From Cyanobium sp. AMD-g (GTDB lineage Bacteria > Cyanobacteriota > Cyanobacteriia > PCC-6307 > Cyanobiaceae): a stretch of 64,000 bases of DNA. The stretch lies in NCBI RefSeq assembly GCF_024346395.1, contig NZ_JAGQCW010000009.1, positions 1 through 64,000 on the forward strand. Reading direction: 5' to 3'. The notes below the pieces were generated by a model that saw only the letters and a list, made by a program, of their open reading frames with translations, searched no databases and had not been told where the DNA came from. A program made the translations under genes and the position numbers. Below are positions 47,073 through 54,741 of the stretch, in pieces. The stretch's first letter is position 1. Every line of letters begins with the position of its first letter.

Positions 47073-47840
47073 TCAGAGCAGGGAGCCATCCAGGCTGCGC
47101 AGGCGTCCCGCCAGTTCCTCGCGCAGTTCCAGGAAGGGTTGGGACACCCGCAGGTGGCGCAGATCGGAGCGATCCAGCTGCACGGCCACGGTGTGAACAA
47201 TCCTGCCTGGCCTCGGCGCCATGATGTGGACTGTGCCGGCGAGCAGCAGGGCTTCCTCGATGTCGTGGGTGATCAGCAGGGCCGTGAGCCCCGTGGTCTT
47301 CCAGAGGTCGTGGAGGAACTCCTGCATGGACTCCCTGATCTGCAGATCCAGCGCCCCGAAGGGCTCATCCAGCAGCAGCACCTTCGGCTCGGTGGCCAGG
47401 GCCCGGGCGATCGCCACCCGCTGCTGCATGCCCCCGGAGAGTTCCCGCGGCAGCAGCCGGGCCGCGTCCGCCAGGCCGACGACGTCGAGGAAGTAGGCGG
47501 TCCGATCGCGGATCTCTGCCTTGCCCCTGCCCTGGAGCGACAGGCCGAAGGCGACGTTCTGGGCCGCCGTGAGCCAGGGGTAGAGACTGTACTTCTGGAA
47601 TACCATGCCCCGGTCGGATCCGGGGCGCCGGACCTGCTCACCATCCAGGTGGATGGTGCCCTCACTGGGCCGCTCCAGACCGGCGATCAGCCGCATCACG
47701 GTGGATTTGCCTGACCCCGAGCTTCCCACCAGGGCCATGAACTGGCCGGACACCAGCTCGAAGCTGATGTCCTCGAGGACGAGCTTGCGATCACGCCCCT
47801 CACCGAAGCTCTTGGAGACGTTGGAAACCTGGAGATGCAT
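47073..47840 (-). CDS. ABC transporter ATP-binding subunit (nitrate/taurine/guanidine type)
   Basis: 255 residues. Walker A GSSGSGKST, Q-loop region FQKYSLYPWLTA, signature LSGGMQQRVAIA and Walker B VLLLDEPFGALD are all intact, with the D-loop and LLITHDIEEAL. It belongs to the SsuB/TauB/NrtD subfamily that powers import of small organic or inorganic ions. The permease stop lies 5 bases upstream of its start. Together with the permease and lipoprotein it forms a complete importer downstream of the guanidine riboswitch genes. Confidence 0.93.
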   Translation of the reverse strand: MHLQVSNVSKSFGEGRDRKLVLEDISFELVSGQFMALVGSSGSGKSTVMRLIAGLERPSEGTIHLDGEQVRRPGSDRGMVFQKYSLYPWLTAAQNVAFGLSLQGRGKAEIRDRTAYFLDVVGLADAARLLPRELSGGMQQRVAIARALATEPKVLLLDEPFGALDLQIRESMQEFLHDLWKTTGLTALLITHDIEEALLLAGTVHIMAPRPGRIVHTVAVQLDRSDLRHLRVSQPFLELREELAGRLRSLDGSLL

Positions 47841-47845
47841 GGGGT

Positions 47846-48622
47846 TCAGTTGGCCCAGGAACAGGCCCGACGCATCAGGAATCGGAAGCCGAGATCGATG
47901 ATCAGGCCGATCAGGCCGATCACGATCAGTCCGACGAAAATCTCATCGGTGCGCAGGAATCTCTGGGCCAGGCTGATGCGTTTGCCCAGGCCTTCGTTGG
48001 CCGCCACCAGTTCGGCAACGATCACGAGATTCCAGGCGGACGCCATGTTGATCCGGTAGGTGTCGAGCACCTGGGGAGCAATGAAGGGGGCCACCACCCT
48101 GGTGAGGATCGGCAGACCCCGACCCCCCAGGGTGAGGGCCGTTTCCACAAGTTCTGAGGGAACGAACTTCACCGCATCCATGATCATCAGAGTGTTGAAG
48201 AAAAAGGTGCCGATGAAGATGAGCATCACCTTGGGTAGCTCTTCCAGACCGAAATAGATGATCAGCAGGGGTATGAAGGCCGGCGCCGGCATGTACCGGA
48301 TCAACCCCATCAGCGGCTCGAGCAGATAGCAGATGGTTCGGTTCGTGCCCATGGCGATGCCGATCGGCAAGGCCAGCCCGGCGGAGATCACGAATCCCAG
48401 GAAGACCCTCTGGATGCTGGCGATGGCGTCCTTGACCAGAATCCCCTGCTGGAACTGATCACTGCCCGCCAGCCACACCGCCCCGGGCCCGGGCAGGAAG
48501 AGCTTGTCGACCATGCCACTGGAGGTGGCGAGGAACCACACAACAAAGACCGTGATGATGCCGAGCACCCCCAGGACCCAGGGGTGATGGAAGAAGCGGC
48601 GCAGGGCAGGAGACCAGACCAT
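47846..48622 (-). CDS. ABC transporter permease (SsuC/TauC type)
   Basis: 258 residues from ATG 48622 (a TTG at 48631 overlaps the preceding stop). Six membrane helices are visible. The EAA loop is in ETALTLGGRGLPILTRVVAPFIAPQVLDTYRINMASAWNLVIVAELVAANEGLG, the SsuC pattern of nitrate, sulfonate and taurine importers. Length fits a homodimer. The pocket cannot be read for substrate. Confidence 0.93.
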   Translation of the reverse strand: MVWSPALRRFFHHPWVLGVLGIITVFVVWFLATSSGMVDKLFLPGPGAVWLAGSDQFQQGILVKDAIASIQRVFLGFVISAGLALPIGIAMGTNRTICYLLEPLMGLIRYMPAPAFIPLLIIYFGLEELPKVMLIFIGTFFFNTLMIMDAVKFVPSELVETALTLGGRGLPILTRVVAPFIAPQVLDTYRINMASAWNLVIVAELVAANEGLGKRISLAQRFLRTDEIFVGLIVIGLIGLIIDLGFRFLMRRACSWAN

Positions 48623-48627
48623 GGCGG

Positions 48628-49638
48628 TCAAGGGGCGTTGTCGACGAACTGGGAATTCAGCAGGTTGGTCAGGTCAGGCTTGTTCTTGGCCAGGCCTGTT
48701 TCCAGAAGGAAGACGCTGATCTGCTCGGCGGCATAGGGCAGCGACAGCATCGTGGTGCCCTGTTTGAAGTTGCTGCGGTTTTCCGCCAGGGTCTGGATGG
48801 TGGTGCCGGCGTTGTACGCCTTGAACTCCGCCTCGCTGACACCGGAGCGCTCCACCAGGATTGGCAGGGTGCCGGCGGGATCCTCCTCAATGGTCTTGAG
48901 GGTGGCGAACCAGGCATTGACGATCTTCTGGACTTTCTCAGGATTCTTGGCGACGAAGTCGGTGCGGCAGACGAGCAGGTCGCTGATCGCCCCCGGATGG
49001 TCCTTGGAGGTGGCCAGCGCCCGGCTGCCGGGACGCTTCAGGGCCTGGGTGGTGAAGGGCGCATAGACGCCCGCCGCATCCACCTTGCCGGCGGCGAAGG
49101 CCGCAGCAGCGGCGCCGGTTTCCAGGGGGACGAAGGTGATGTCCTTGGCGGAGAGCCCCGCCTCCTTGAGCACCTTCAGCAGCAGGAAGTGGTCGACCGT
49201 ACCTTCCTCGGCGGCCACCTTCTTACCCTTCAGACCAGGGATGGAGGTGATTTCCGCTGCGGCGATGATCTGGTCGTTGCCTGTGGAGAAATCGTTCTGC
49301 AGCACGACCTGCAGATCCGCACCGCCTGCCACGGAACTGATGGTGTCGTTGAGGGTCTGGCTGTTGCAGTCAAGCTGGCCGGCGTTGAGGGCATTGATGG
49401 AGTCGAGGTAACCGTCGAACCACTGCATCGATGCCGCCACACCCTGCGCCTTGAACAGGTCCTTGACCTCAGTGACTTTCCATGGGAACCAGCCTGGCCA
49501 GGCGCTGTAGCCGATCTTCACGGGTGCCTCCTGGCTGGCAGGTTGCTGGCAACCGGCCAGCAACCCTCCCCCGAGGGTGGCCATCAGGACGAGGGAAATC
49601 GCCCGGCGTTGACGACGAATGAAGGAGGGTTTCAACAT
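48628..49638 (-). CDS. ABC substrate-binding lipoprotein, guanidine-importer candidate
   Basis: 336 residues from ATG 49638. Signal peptide with lipobox LLAGC (cysteine about residue 31). Mature protein VKIGYSAWPGWFPWKVTEVKD then NAGQLDCNSQTLNDTISSVAGGADLQVVLQNDFSTGNDQIIAAAEITSI is an NMT1/ThiY-type binding fold. Synechocystis has an ABC transporter of this kind (sll1080-1082 region) in the same operon as GdmH, HypA and HypB, which is the basis for guanidine. The protein binds the substrate at the outer face of the membrane. 127 bases separate it from the GS-like gene, room for an extra promoter. Confidence 0.85.
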   Translation of the reverse strand: MLKPSFIRRQRRAISLVLMATLGGGLLAGCQQPASQEAPVKIGYSAWPGWFPWKVTEVKDLFKAQGVAASMQWFDGYLDSINALNAGQLDCNSQTLNDTISSVAGGADLQVVLQNDFSTGNDQIIAAAEITSIPGLKGKKVAAEEGTVDHFLLLKVLKEAGLSAKDITFVPLETGAAAAAFAAGKVDAAGVYAPFTTQALKRPGSRALATSKDHPGAISDLLVCRTDFVAKNPEKVQKIVNAWFATLKTIEEDPAGTLPILVERSGVSEAEFKAYNAGTTIQTLAENRSNFKQGTTMLSLPYAAEQISVFLLETGLAKNKPDLTNLLNSQFVDNAP

Positions 49639-49765
49639 CAGGAGATTCGGGGAAAGGGTGGCGTTTTGTAGAAGGGGCTCAGAGCTGATTTCGGCGTATT
49701 GGGAGATCACCTTGAGCGATGGTGTTCGCGGTGTCAGTGATGGTTGAAGCGCTTTGCTGAGGGCG

Positions 49766-51130
49766 TCAGAAGAACTCCAGATAACGCTGCTGCTCCCATT
49801 CGGAAACCGCAGAGTGGTAAGACTCCCACTCTTCTCTTTTGTAGGTGATAAATGCCTTGAACATGGCATCACCGAATACGCTTTTAGCAAGTGGATCCTG
49901 GGAGAAAGCATCGACGGCTTCGCCGAGGGTTCTCGGCAGCATCGTCAGGCCCCGTTCAGCCCGTTCTGCTGCGCTGAGTGTGTAGGCATTGACCAGATTG
50001 GGCGCACCCGGATCCAGTTCTTCGCGGATTCCTTCCAGCCCGGCTGCGAGCATCAGGGCGGCGCCAAGATAGGGGTTGCAGGAAATGTCGGCGGCCCGGC
50101 ACTCCACCCGTCCACCTGGTGAGGGAATGCGCAGCATATTGGTGCGATTGTTGTTGCCGTAGCACACGAAAACCGGAGCCCACGTGAATCCTGACATGCT
50201 CCCCTGCGCCACCAATCGCTTGTAACTGTTCACCGTCGGGGCGATCACCGCGCAGATGGCGGGTGCGTGGCGGAGAACGCCGGCGATGAAGTGCTCGGCC
50301 AGTCTGGTGACCTTCCCCGGGGTGGCTTCGGGGGTGGCAAACAGGTTGGCGCCCGTCTGTCCATCGGCCAGGGACATGTTGAAGTGGGCGCCGCTGCCGG
50401 TGCGATCGCCGAAGGGCTTGGGCATGAAGGTGGCCAGCAGGCCATGGCGATGGGCGATCTCCTTGGCCATCAGCTTGAAGAAGGTGAGCCGATCGGCCAT
50501 GGTGAGGACTTCGGCGTAATCGAAGTCGGTTTCGAACTGGCCAGGACCATCCTCGTGATCGAAGGAATAGACCCCCCAGCCCAGATCGTTCATGGCCTGC
50601 ACCAGTTCGTCCAGCCAGGGCAGGTTGTCGAGCAGGCCGCGTACGTCGTAGGCGGGTTTGTCGAGAGTGTCGCGATCGCTGTAGGGCACCCAGCCGCCCG
50701 CCGCGCCTTTCTTGAGCACGAAGAATTCGGTCTCGATGCCGAGGTTGAAGCGGAAGCCCATGGCGGTGGCCTCCTGGCGGACACGGCCGAGGATGTGGCG
50801 ACTGCAGGCGTCGAAGGGCTGGCTGTGCAGATGCAGGTCACTGGCGAACCAGGCCACCTCCCGCTGCCAGGGCAGCACCGTGACACTGGCTGGATCGGGG
50901 ACGGCGGCCACCTCGTCGTCGCTCACCTCCTGGGGCACCCCATCGAGGGCCGCTCCGGTGAACAGTTCGGAGCCGGCCATCATCTGGCCCAGATGCTCGA
51001 GGGGCACGGCCTTGGCCTTGCTGACGCCGTGCAGATCAACGAAGCTCGCCAGGGCGTATCGGACCCCCTTGGCCCGCAGGTCGGCCTGCAGGGCTGCGGT
51101 CGGGTCGGAGGCTGGATGCTGGTGACTCAT
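49766..51130 (-). CDS. glutamine-synthetase-family ligase, copy 2, guanidine operon
   Basis: 454 residues. GS hallmarks are YALASFVDLHGVSKAKAVPL, GIETEFFVLKK, FDHEDGPGQFETDF, TGSGAHFNMSL and RVECRAADISCNPYLGAAL. The second histidine of the canonical HxH is asparagine here (AHFN), which would alter the catalytic pocket. It is likely a glutamyl-ligase acting on an amine other than ammonia. Its ATG overlaps the hypB2 stop, so it is translated with the nickel chaperones. Glutamylation of guanidine-derived products, or a regulatory role, are both only hypotheses. Paralogue at 41496 keeps both histidines. Confidence 0.88.
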   Translation of the reverse strand: MSHQHPASDPTAALQADLRAKGVRYALASFVDLHGVSKAKAVPLEHLGQMMAGSELFTGAALDGVPQEVSDDEVAAVPDPASVTVLPWQREVAWFASDLHLHSQPFDACSRHILGRVRQEATAMGFRFNLGIETEFFVLKKGAAGGWVPYSDRDTLDKPAYDVRGLLDNLPWLDELVQAMNDLGWGVYSFDHEDGPGQFETDFDYAEVLTMADRLTFFKLMAKEIAHRHGLLATFMPKPFGDRTGSGAHFNMSLADGQTGANLFATPEATPGKVTRLAEHFIAGVLRHAPAICAVIAPTVNSYKRLVAQGSMSGFTWAPVFVCYGNNNRTNMLRIPSPGGRVECRAADISCNPYLGAALMLAAGLEGIREELDPGAPNLVNAYTLSAAERAERGLTMLPRTLGEAVDAFSQDPLAKSVFGDAMFKAFITYKREEWESYHSAVSEWEQQRYLEFF

Positions 51131-51831
51131 CAGGCGTGGATCAGGGCTGGGGTGGTCTGAACGCTGGTCAGCTGGGCGGCGAGCCAGTCGTGCCAGGCGT
51201 CGAAGCCTGCACCGCTGGTGGCGGAGAGGCGGAACACGGCGCAGCGGGGATTCACCTGGCGGATGTGGGCTTCGATCCGCTCCACATCCACCGGCAGGTG
51301 GGGCAGGAGGTCCACCTTGGTGATCAGCACGCAGTCGGCTTCCCGGAACATGACCGGGTACTTGAGCGGCTTGTCGTCGCCCTCGGTGACGCTGAGGAGG
51401 GCCACCTTGCGGTGCTCACCGATGGCGAATTCGGCGGGGCAGACCAGGTTGCCCACGTTCTCCACCCAAAGCAGATCCAGTCCGGCCGGGTCCAGCCGCT
51501 GCTGCAGGAGCTTCAGCCCACCGCTCACCATCGCGGCATCAAGGTGGCAGGCGCGGCCGGTGGTGATCGGCACCACCGGAATCCCCACGGCCTCCAGCCG
51601 CTCGGCATCGAGCAGGGTGGTCATGTCGCCTTCCAGCACAGCCATGGCCCAGCGGCTGGAGAGGGAGGCCAGGCTGCGCTCCAGCAGGGACGTCTTGCCG
51701 GCCCCGGGGCTGCTCATCACGTTGAGGCAGAGCAGGTTCCAGGCGTCGAAGTGCTCGCGGTTGTGGTCGGCCCGGTGCTGGTTGGCCGCCAGCAGGTTGA
51801 GGCCGAGGGTGTCTTCGAGGGGCATGTGCAT
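51130..51831 (-). CDS. hypB: HypB-family GTPase, nickel chaperone for guanidine hydrolase
   Basis: 233 residues. GTP-binding motifs [15 protein letters not shown] (P-loop), [28 protein letters not shown] and [11 protein letters not shown] are typical HypB; the metal cysteine and histidine of [12 protein letters not shown] (CH) are conserved. HypB works with HypA to insert nickel. It has no long histidine tail. In Synechocystis these genes are dedicated to the guanidine hydrolase, and the window shows no hydrogenase genes. It is 6 bases after hypA and overlaps the GS-like gene. Confidence 0.93.
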   Translation of the reverse strand: MHMPLEDTLGLNLLAANQHRADHNREHFDAWNLLCLNVMSSPGAGKTSLLERSLASLSSRWAMAVLEGDMTTLLDAERLEAVGIPVVPITTGRACHLDAAMVSGGLKLLQQRLDPAGLDLLWVENVGNLVCPAEFAIGEHRKVALLSVTEGDDKPLKYPVMFREADCVLITKVDLLPHLPVDVERIEAHIRQVNPRCAVFRLSATSGAGFDAWHDWLAAQLTSVQTTPALIHA

Positions 51832-51837
51832 GGCGGA

Positions 51838-52239
51838 TCAGCAGGCGGGGGTGAAGCAGGTTGCGGTGGGCGGTGTGGTGGCGGTCTCGAAGCCGTAGGC
51901 GACGGAGCGGATCCGCAGTTCGCGGCCGTTGACGATCTCCTCCATCGGGTGCTGGCAACAGGGGGAGCGGAAGCCGTTGGCTGGATCGGGGCTGTAGGTG
52001 GCCTGGCAGCGGACGCAGCGACCCACAAGGGGCACCGACTCGATCACCAGTTCGGACCCGTCGAGCCAGGTGCCCTTCACCGCATCGGACCAGGTGACCA
52101 CCAGTTGGTCGGGTTCGACGCAGGTGAAGGTGCCCACCTCAAGGTGGACCCGGTCCACCAGGGGCACCCGGGGGGCGTGCTGCTGCTTCCATTCGTGCAT
52201 GGAGAGGAGCAGGCAGCGGGTCATGTCGACTTCGTGCAC
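51838..52239 (-). CDS. hypA: HypA-family nickel chaperone
   Basis: 133 residues from a GTG. It opens MHEV (nickel-binding MHE motif), has the HypA body VDRVHLEVGTFTCVEPDQL and zinc CVRCQA and CQHP pairs. It transfers Ni2+ to the hydrolase with HypB. The start codon is 4 bases after the gdmH stop, so it is tightly coupled to it. The zinc site has an unusual CC (PCCQHP) in the second pair. Confidence 0.92.
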   Translation of the reverse strand: MHEVDMTRCLLLSMHEWKQQHAPRVPLVDRVHLEVGTFTCVEPDQLVVTWSDAVKGTWLDGSELVIESVPLVGRCVRCQATYSPDPANGFRSPCCQHPMEEIVNGRELRIRSVAYGFETATTPPTATCFTPAC

Positions 52240-52243
52240 CCCC

Positions 52244-53458
52244 CTATCTCCAGGCGCGGTCGACCTGCATGTTGCAGTCGCTGTGAAGCCAGGCAGGGGC
52301 TGACTTGCGGGGCAGCTGGCCGCTCACCACGAGGTGGGCCATGGTGTCGCAGATGACCCGGGTGGCCATCAGGGACGTCATGTCGCTGACGTCGTAGGGG
52401 GGCGAGACCTCCACCACCTCAAGGCCGCAGACCGGCACGTTGCGCACGATCAGCTCCAGCAGCTTCAGGGCTTCACGCGGCAGCAGTCCCCCCGGCTCGG
52501 GCCAGCCGGTGCCCGGCACAAAGCCGGCATCGATGCAGTCGATGTCGAAGGAGATGTAGACGCAGTCGGTGCCGTCGGTGGCCCGTTCGATGGCGTACCT
52601 GGCCGCCGCCTCCAGGCCCATGTCGCAGATGTCGGTGACGGTGAGCACGTTGGTGCCCCGCTCGCGGCAGACTTTCACCCCTTCGCGCGGCACCTGCCAG
52701 CCGCCGATGCCCAGCTGCACCAGGTTCTCCGCCGGGGCGTTGGCCATGTTGGTCGCATGGAACCACGGGGTGGTGTGCATGCGCTCGTCAAGGTCGGTCT
52801 CCTGGGTGTCGACGTGGCGATCGAAGTGGATGATGCCCACCTTCTTGTCCCCGAGGTGGCGGCAGACGCCCCGGACGGTGGGGAAGCCGATCGAGTGGTC
52901 GCCGCCCAGGATGATCGGGAAGGCGCCGCTGGCGAACACGTGGGCGATGCCCTTGGAAATCTGATCGAAGCTCTTCTCGTTGTTGGCGGGGATGGTGAAG
53001 ATGTCACCCACGTCGCAGAGCGTGATCTGCTCTCGCAGGTCGACCCCCATTTCGTAGTTGTACGGGGTGTACAGGGCTGAAATGCGCCGGATGCCCTGGG
53101 GGCCGAAGCGGGTGCCGGGGCGGTAGGTGGTGCCGCTGTCGTGGGGCACGCCCACCACAGCCACGTCAAACTGCCCGACCCGGTTCACATCCTCCAGGTA
53201 AGGGGCCTTCATGAAGGTGTTGATGCCGGCGTAGTGGGGCAGCTCGCCGCGGGAGAAGGTGGAGATGCGCCGATCGACGATGCTTTCGGCCGCCTCCAGG
53301 CCGTAGCGAAGTCCCTGGTCAACCTCCTGTTGCCAGCCCGTCAGGGGCAGGGCGGCTTCTTTCTCCAGGGCCCGGGCCCCTTCGCTGCCGGCAGGGTGAC
53401 CACCCCGCGCAAAAGCATCGGACGCATCAGCTGTGCTGCCGCTGGACGGTTCATTCAT
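52244..53458 (-). CDS. gdmH: Ni2+-dependent guanidine hydrolase (ureohydrolase family)
   Basis: 404 residues. Guanidine + water to urea + ammonia is the reaction of the Synechocystis homologue Sll1077. Two-metal arginase-fold ligands are visible: GGDHS (H188), DRHVD (D213, H215, D217) and SFDIDCIDAGF (D305, D307). About 90 N-terminal residues before the fold, as in GdmH, distinguish it from agmatinase. The riboswitch upstream, two adjacent Ni chaperones and an importer confirm the role far better than motif content. Start ATG 53458 with AGAGGT at a modest distance; another ATG 4 bases downstream is out of frame. The urea would need urease encoded elsewhere. Confidence 0.93.
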   Translation of the reverse strand: MNEPSSGSTADASDAFARGGHPAGSEGARALEKEAALPLTGWQQEVDQGLRYGLEAAESIVDRRISTFSRGELPHYAGINTFMKAPYLEDVNRVGQFDVAVVGVPHDSGTTYRPGTRFGPQGIRRISALYTPYNYEMGVDLREQITLCDVGDIFTIPANNEKSFDQISKGIAHVFASGAFPIILGGDHSIGFPTVRGVCRHLGDKKVGIIHFDRHVDTQETDLDERMHTTPWFHATNMANAPAENLVQLGIGGWQVPREGVKVCRERGTNVLTVTDICDMGLEAAARYAIERATDGTDCVYISFDIDCIDAGFVPGTGWPEPGGLLPREALKLLELIVRNVPVCGLEVVEVSPPYDVSDMTSLMATRVICDTMAHLVVSGQLPRKSAPAWLHSDCNMQVDRAWR

Positions 53459-53484
53459 TCAGACCTCTGGGCACGGTGGGAATG

Positions 53485-53632
53485 GGGCGGTCTCCCGGGC
53501 TTTTGTCCCTCCGTGCCACTCGCTGTTTCAGGGGCGTGGGCCACACAAAACAGTGAGTGTGCTTCTCTCGGACCAGACATCCATTCCACGGGTGGCAGAG
53601 CCAGCTGTGGGGGATCGGAACCCTAGAAGCAA
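53485..53632 (-). promoter_or_regulatory. guanidine-I (ykkC) riboswitch
   Basis: Read on the minus strand upstream of gdmH, the conserved ykkC blocks occur in order and spacing: CTAGGGTTCCG (near 53626-53616), CTGGTCCGAGAG (near 53576-53565), then CACGGAGGGACAAAAG and CCCGGGAGA (near 53515-53488). The first loop and the variable hairpin fit between. The last block ends about 30 bases before the gdmH ATG. Guanidine binding stabilises this fold and turns the gene on, either by preventing termination or freeing the ribosome site; the short distance suggests either. Confidence 0.95.
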
Positions 53633-53673
53633 CTTCCGCACAGGCATGGTGAAGGCCCATGGGGCTGACCGTT

Positions 53674-53687
53674 GTGACGGTTGCTAC
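53674..53687. promoter_or_regulatory. candidate NtcA site before guanidine riboswitch (one mismatch)
   Basis: GTG-N8-TAC on the plus strand, equal to GTA-N8-CAC on the minus strand, one base from the NtcA consensus GTA-N8-TAC. Its centre is about 41 bases upstream of the riboswitch 5' edge (near 53639), the spacing expected for NtcA activation. The -10 region (CACCAT) is weak. Confidence 0.3.
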
Positions 53688-53705
53688 CGGAACTCCCTGG
53701 TCGGC

Positions 53706-53984
53706 TCAGGTGGGGCAGGGGAGACCCGCCGCCTTGCGGTTGGTTTCGCGGCGCAACAACAGAAAAAGGTAGTCCGGGTCCTTGTACTGGCTCGGCAGGC
53801 ACTGGTGCAGCTGCTCGAGGCGGTGCCAGCAGACCGTTCGCTGGATCTTCTTCAGGGTTCGTCCTTCCCGGACCAACAGACGCAGAGCTTTGCAATACAT
53901 CGAATAGTTGGCCTCCAGTTCACCGATGGTGACTTTCGGGATCGTGGCCTTCGGCAGGGACGCTGGAAGCGATCGGGTGCTCAT
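53706..53984 (-). CDS. small conserved protein, RTVCW family, copy 2
   Basis: 92 residues from ATG 53984. Core YSMYCKALRLLVREGRTLKK, IQRTVCWHRLEQLHQCLP and YKDPDYLFLLLRRE. It is the paralogue of the protein at 32610-32876, with the second conserved cysteine again just before P. It lies directly upstream of the guanidine riboswitch in the same direction, but its stop is about 70 bases before it, so a separate promoter is likely. Function unknown. Confidence 0.72.
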   Translation of the reverse strand: MSTRSLPASLPKATIPKVTIGELEANYSMYCKALRLLVREGRTLKKIQRTVCWHRLEQLHQCLPSQYKDPDYLFLLLRRETNRKAAGLPCPT

Positions 53985-54210
53985 CGGCCATCCTTCGGGG
54001 CAGGCCCCGCAGAGATCCTTCCACTGTCGTCCATGGCCGGCCATCGCGCGCCCCCCAAACGGGGACATTGCCGCTGGACGCACCGCCAGGGGCTGCTGCT
54101 GCCGGCTGTGCCGATGGGGCCGGCCATGGGGGTTCGCTGACCCGAACGGGGCGATGGTGCTGCACCCCTTCCGATTCAGTTAAGGTTTTGGCAACAGATC
54201 GACACCAGCC

Positions 54211-54369
54211 ATGAACGCTGACCATCCCGTTCTGAATGCGCTGCTGGCGCAGCTCCGCTCCCTCAACGAGCAGTACAGCCGTCTGCCCAACGAAATCAAC
54301 AGGTACCGCGTTGTCCGCCAGGAGCAGCTGATCTCCCAGTGGGCCCCAGGCTTCAGCCTTGCTGCCTGA
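54211..54369 (+). CDS. 52-residue small protein, tandem copy 1
   Basis: 52 residues: MNADHPVLNALLAQL, then SLNEQYSRLPNEINRYRVVRQEQLISQWAPG. The pattern HPV-x4-L-x3-L-x2-QY and RYRxVRQEQLIxQW is repeated in the next gene, so both are real. Helical, charged, no membrane segment. Function unknown. It lies on the strand opposite to the guanidine operon. Confidence 0.75.
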   Translation: MNADHPVLNALLAQLRSLNEQYSRLPNEINRYRVVRQEQLISQWAPGFSLAA

Positions 54370-54438
54370 GCCGCCCTGCGCCTCGGGCCTTGCAGTGATT
54401 AATTTTCAATAAGATATCGATACCTCTCCGGTGAGGCC

Positions 54439-54597
54439 ATGAACAAAAATCATCCCGTCTACCACTCGCTCGTCTCCAGGCTGGAGAGCCTCAAGGATCA
54501 GTACCGGCGCAATCCCTGCGAGACAAGCCGCTATCGGCTGGTACGACAGGAGCAGTTGATCGCCCAGTGGGTCCAGAGTTCCGATTCTCCCGCCTGA
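54439..54597 (+). CDS. 52-residue small protein, tandem copy 2
   Basis: 52 residues: MNKNHPVYHSLVSRL, then SLKDQYRRNPCETSRYRLVRQEQLIAQWVQ. Same length and pattern as the gene 69 bases upstream, an evident tandem duplication. A GTGAGG ribosome site precedes its ATG. It stands 144 bases before ppk2. Unknown function. Confidence 0.75.
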   Translation: MNKNHPVYHSLVSRLESLKDQYRRNPCETSRYRLVRQEQLIAQWVQSSDSPA

Positions 54598-54741
54598 GGG
54601 TGGCTCAGCGACGTCGGCCGGGTACGGCGATCCCGGCTGAGCTTGCCAAGCGAAGTTGCCAGTTTGTCCCGGGGTGACCATTGTTGCCGTCTCTCCGCCG
54701 TGGATCGGCTATTTCGTCAACAGCTCACCTTCCGCAGTGGC

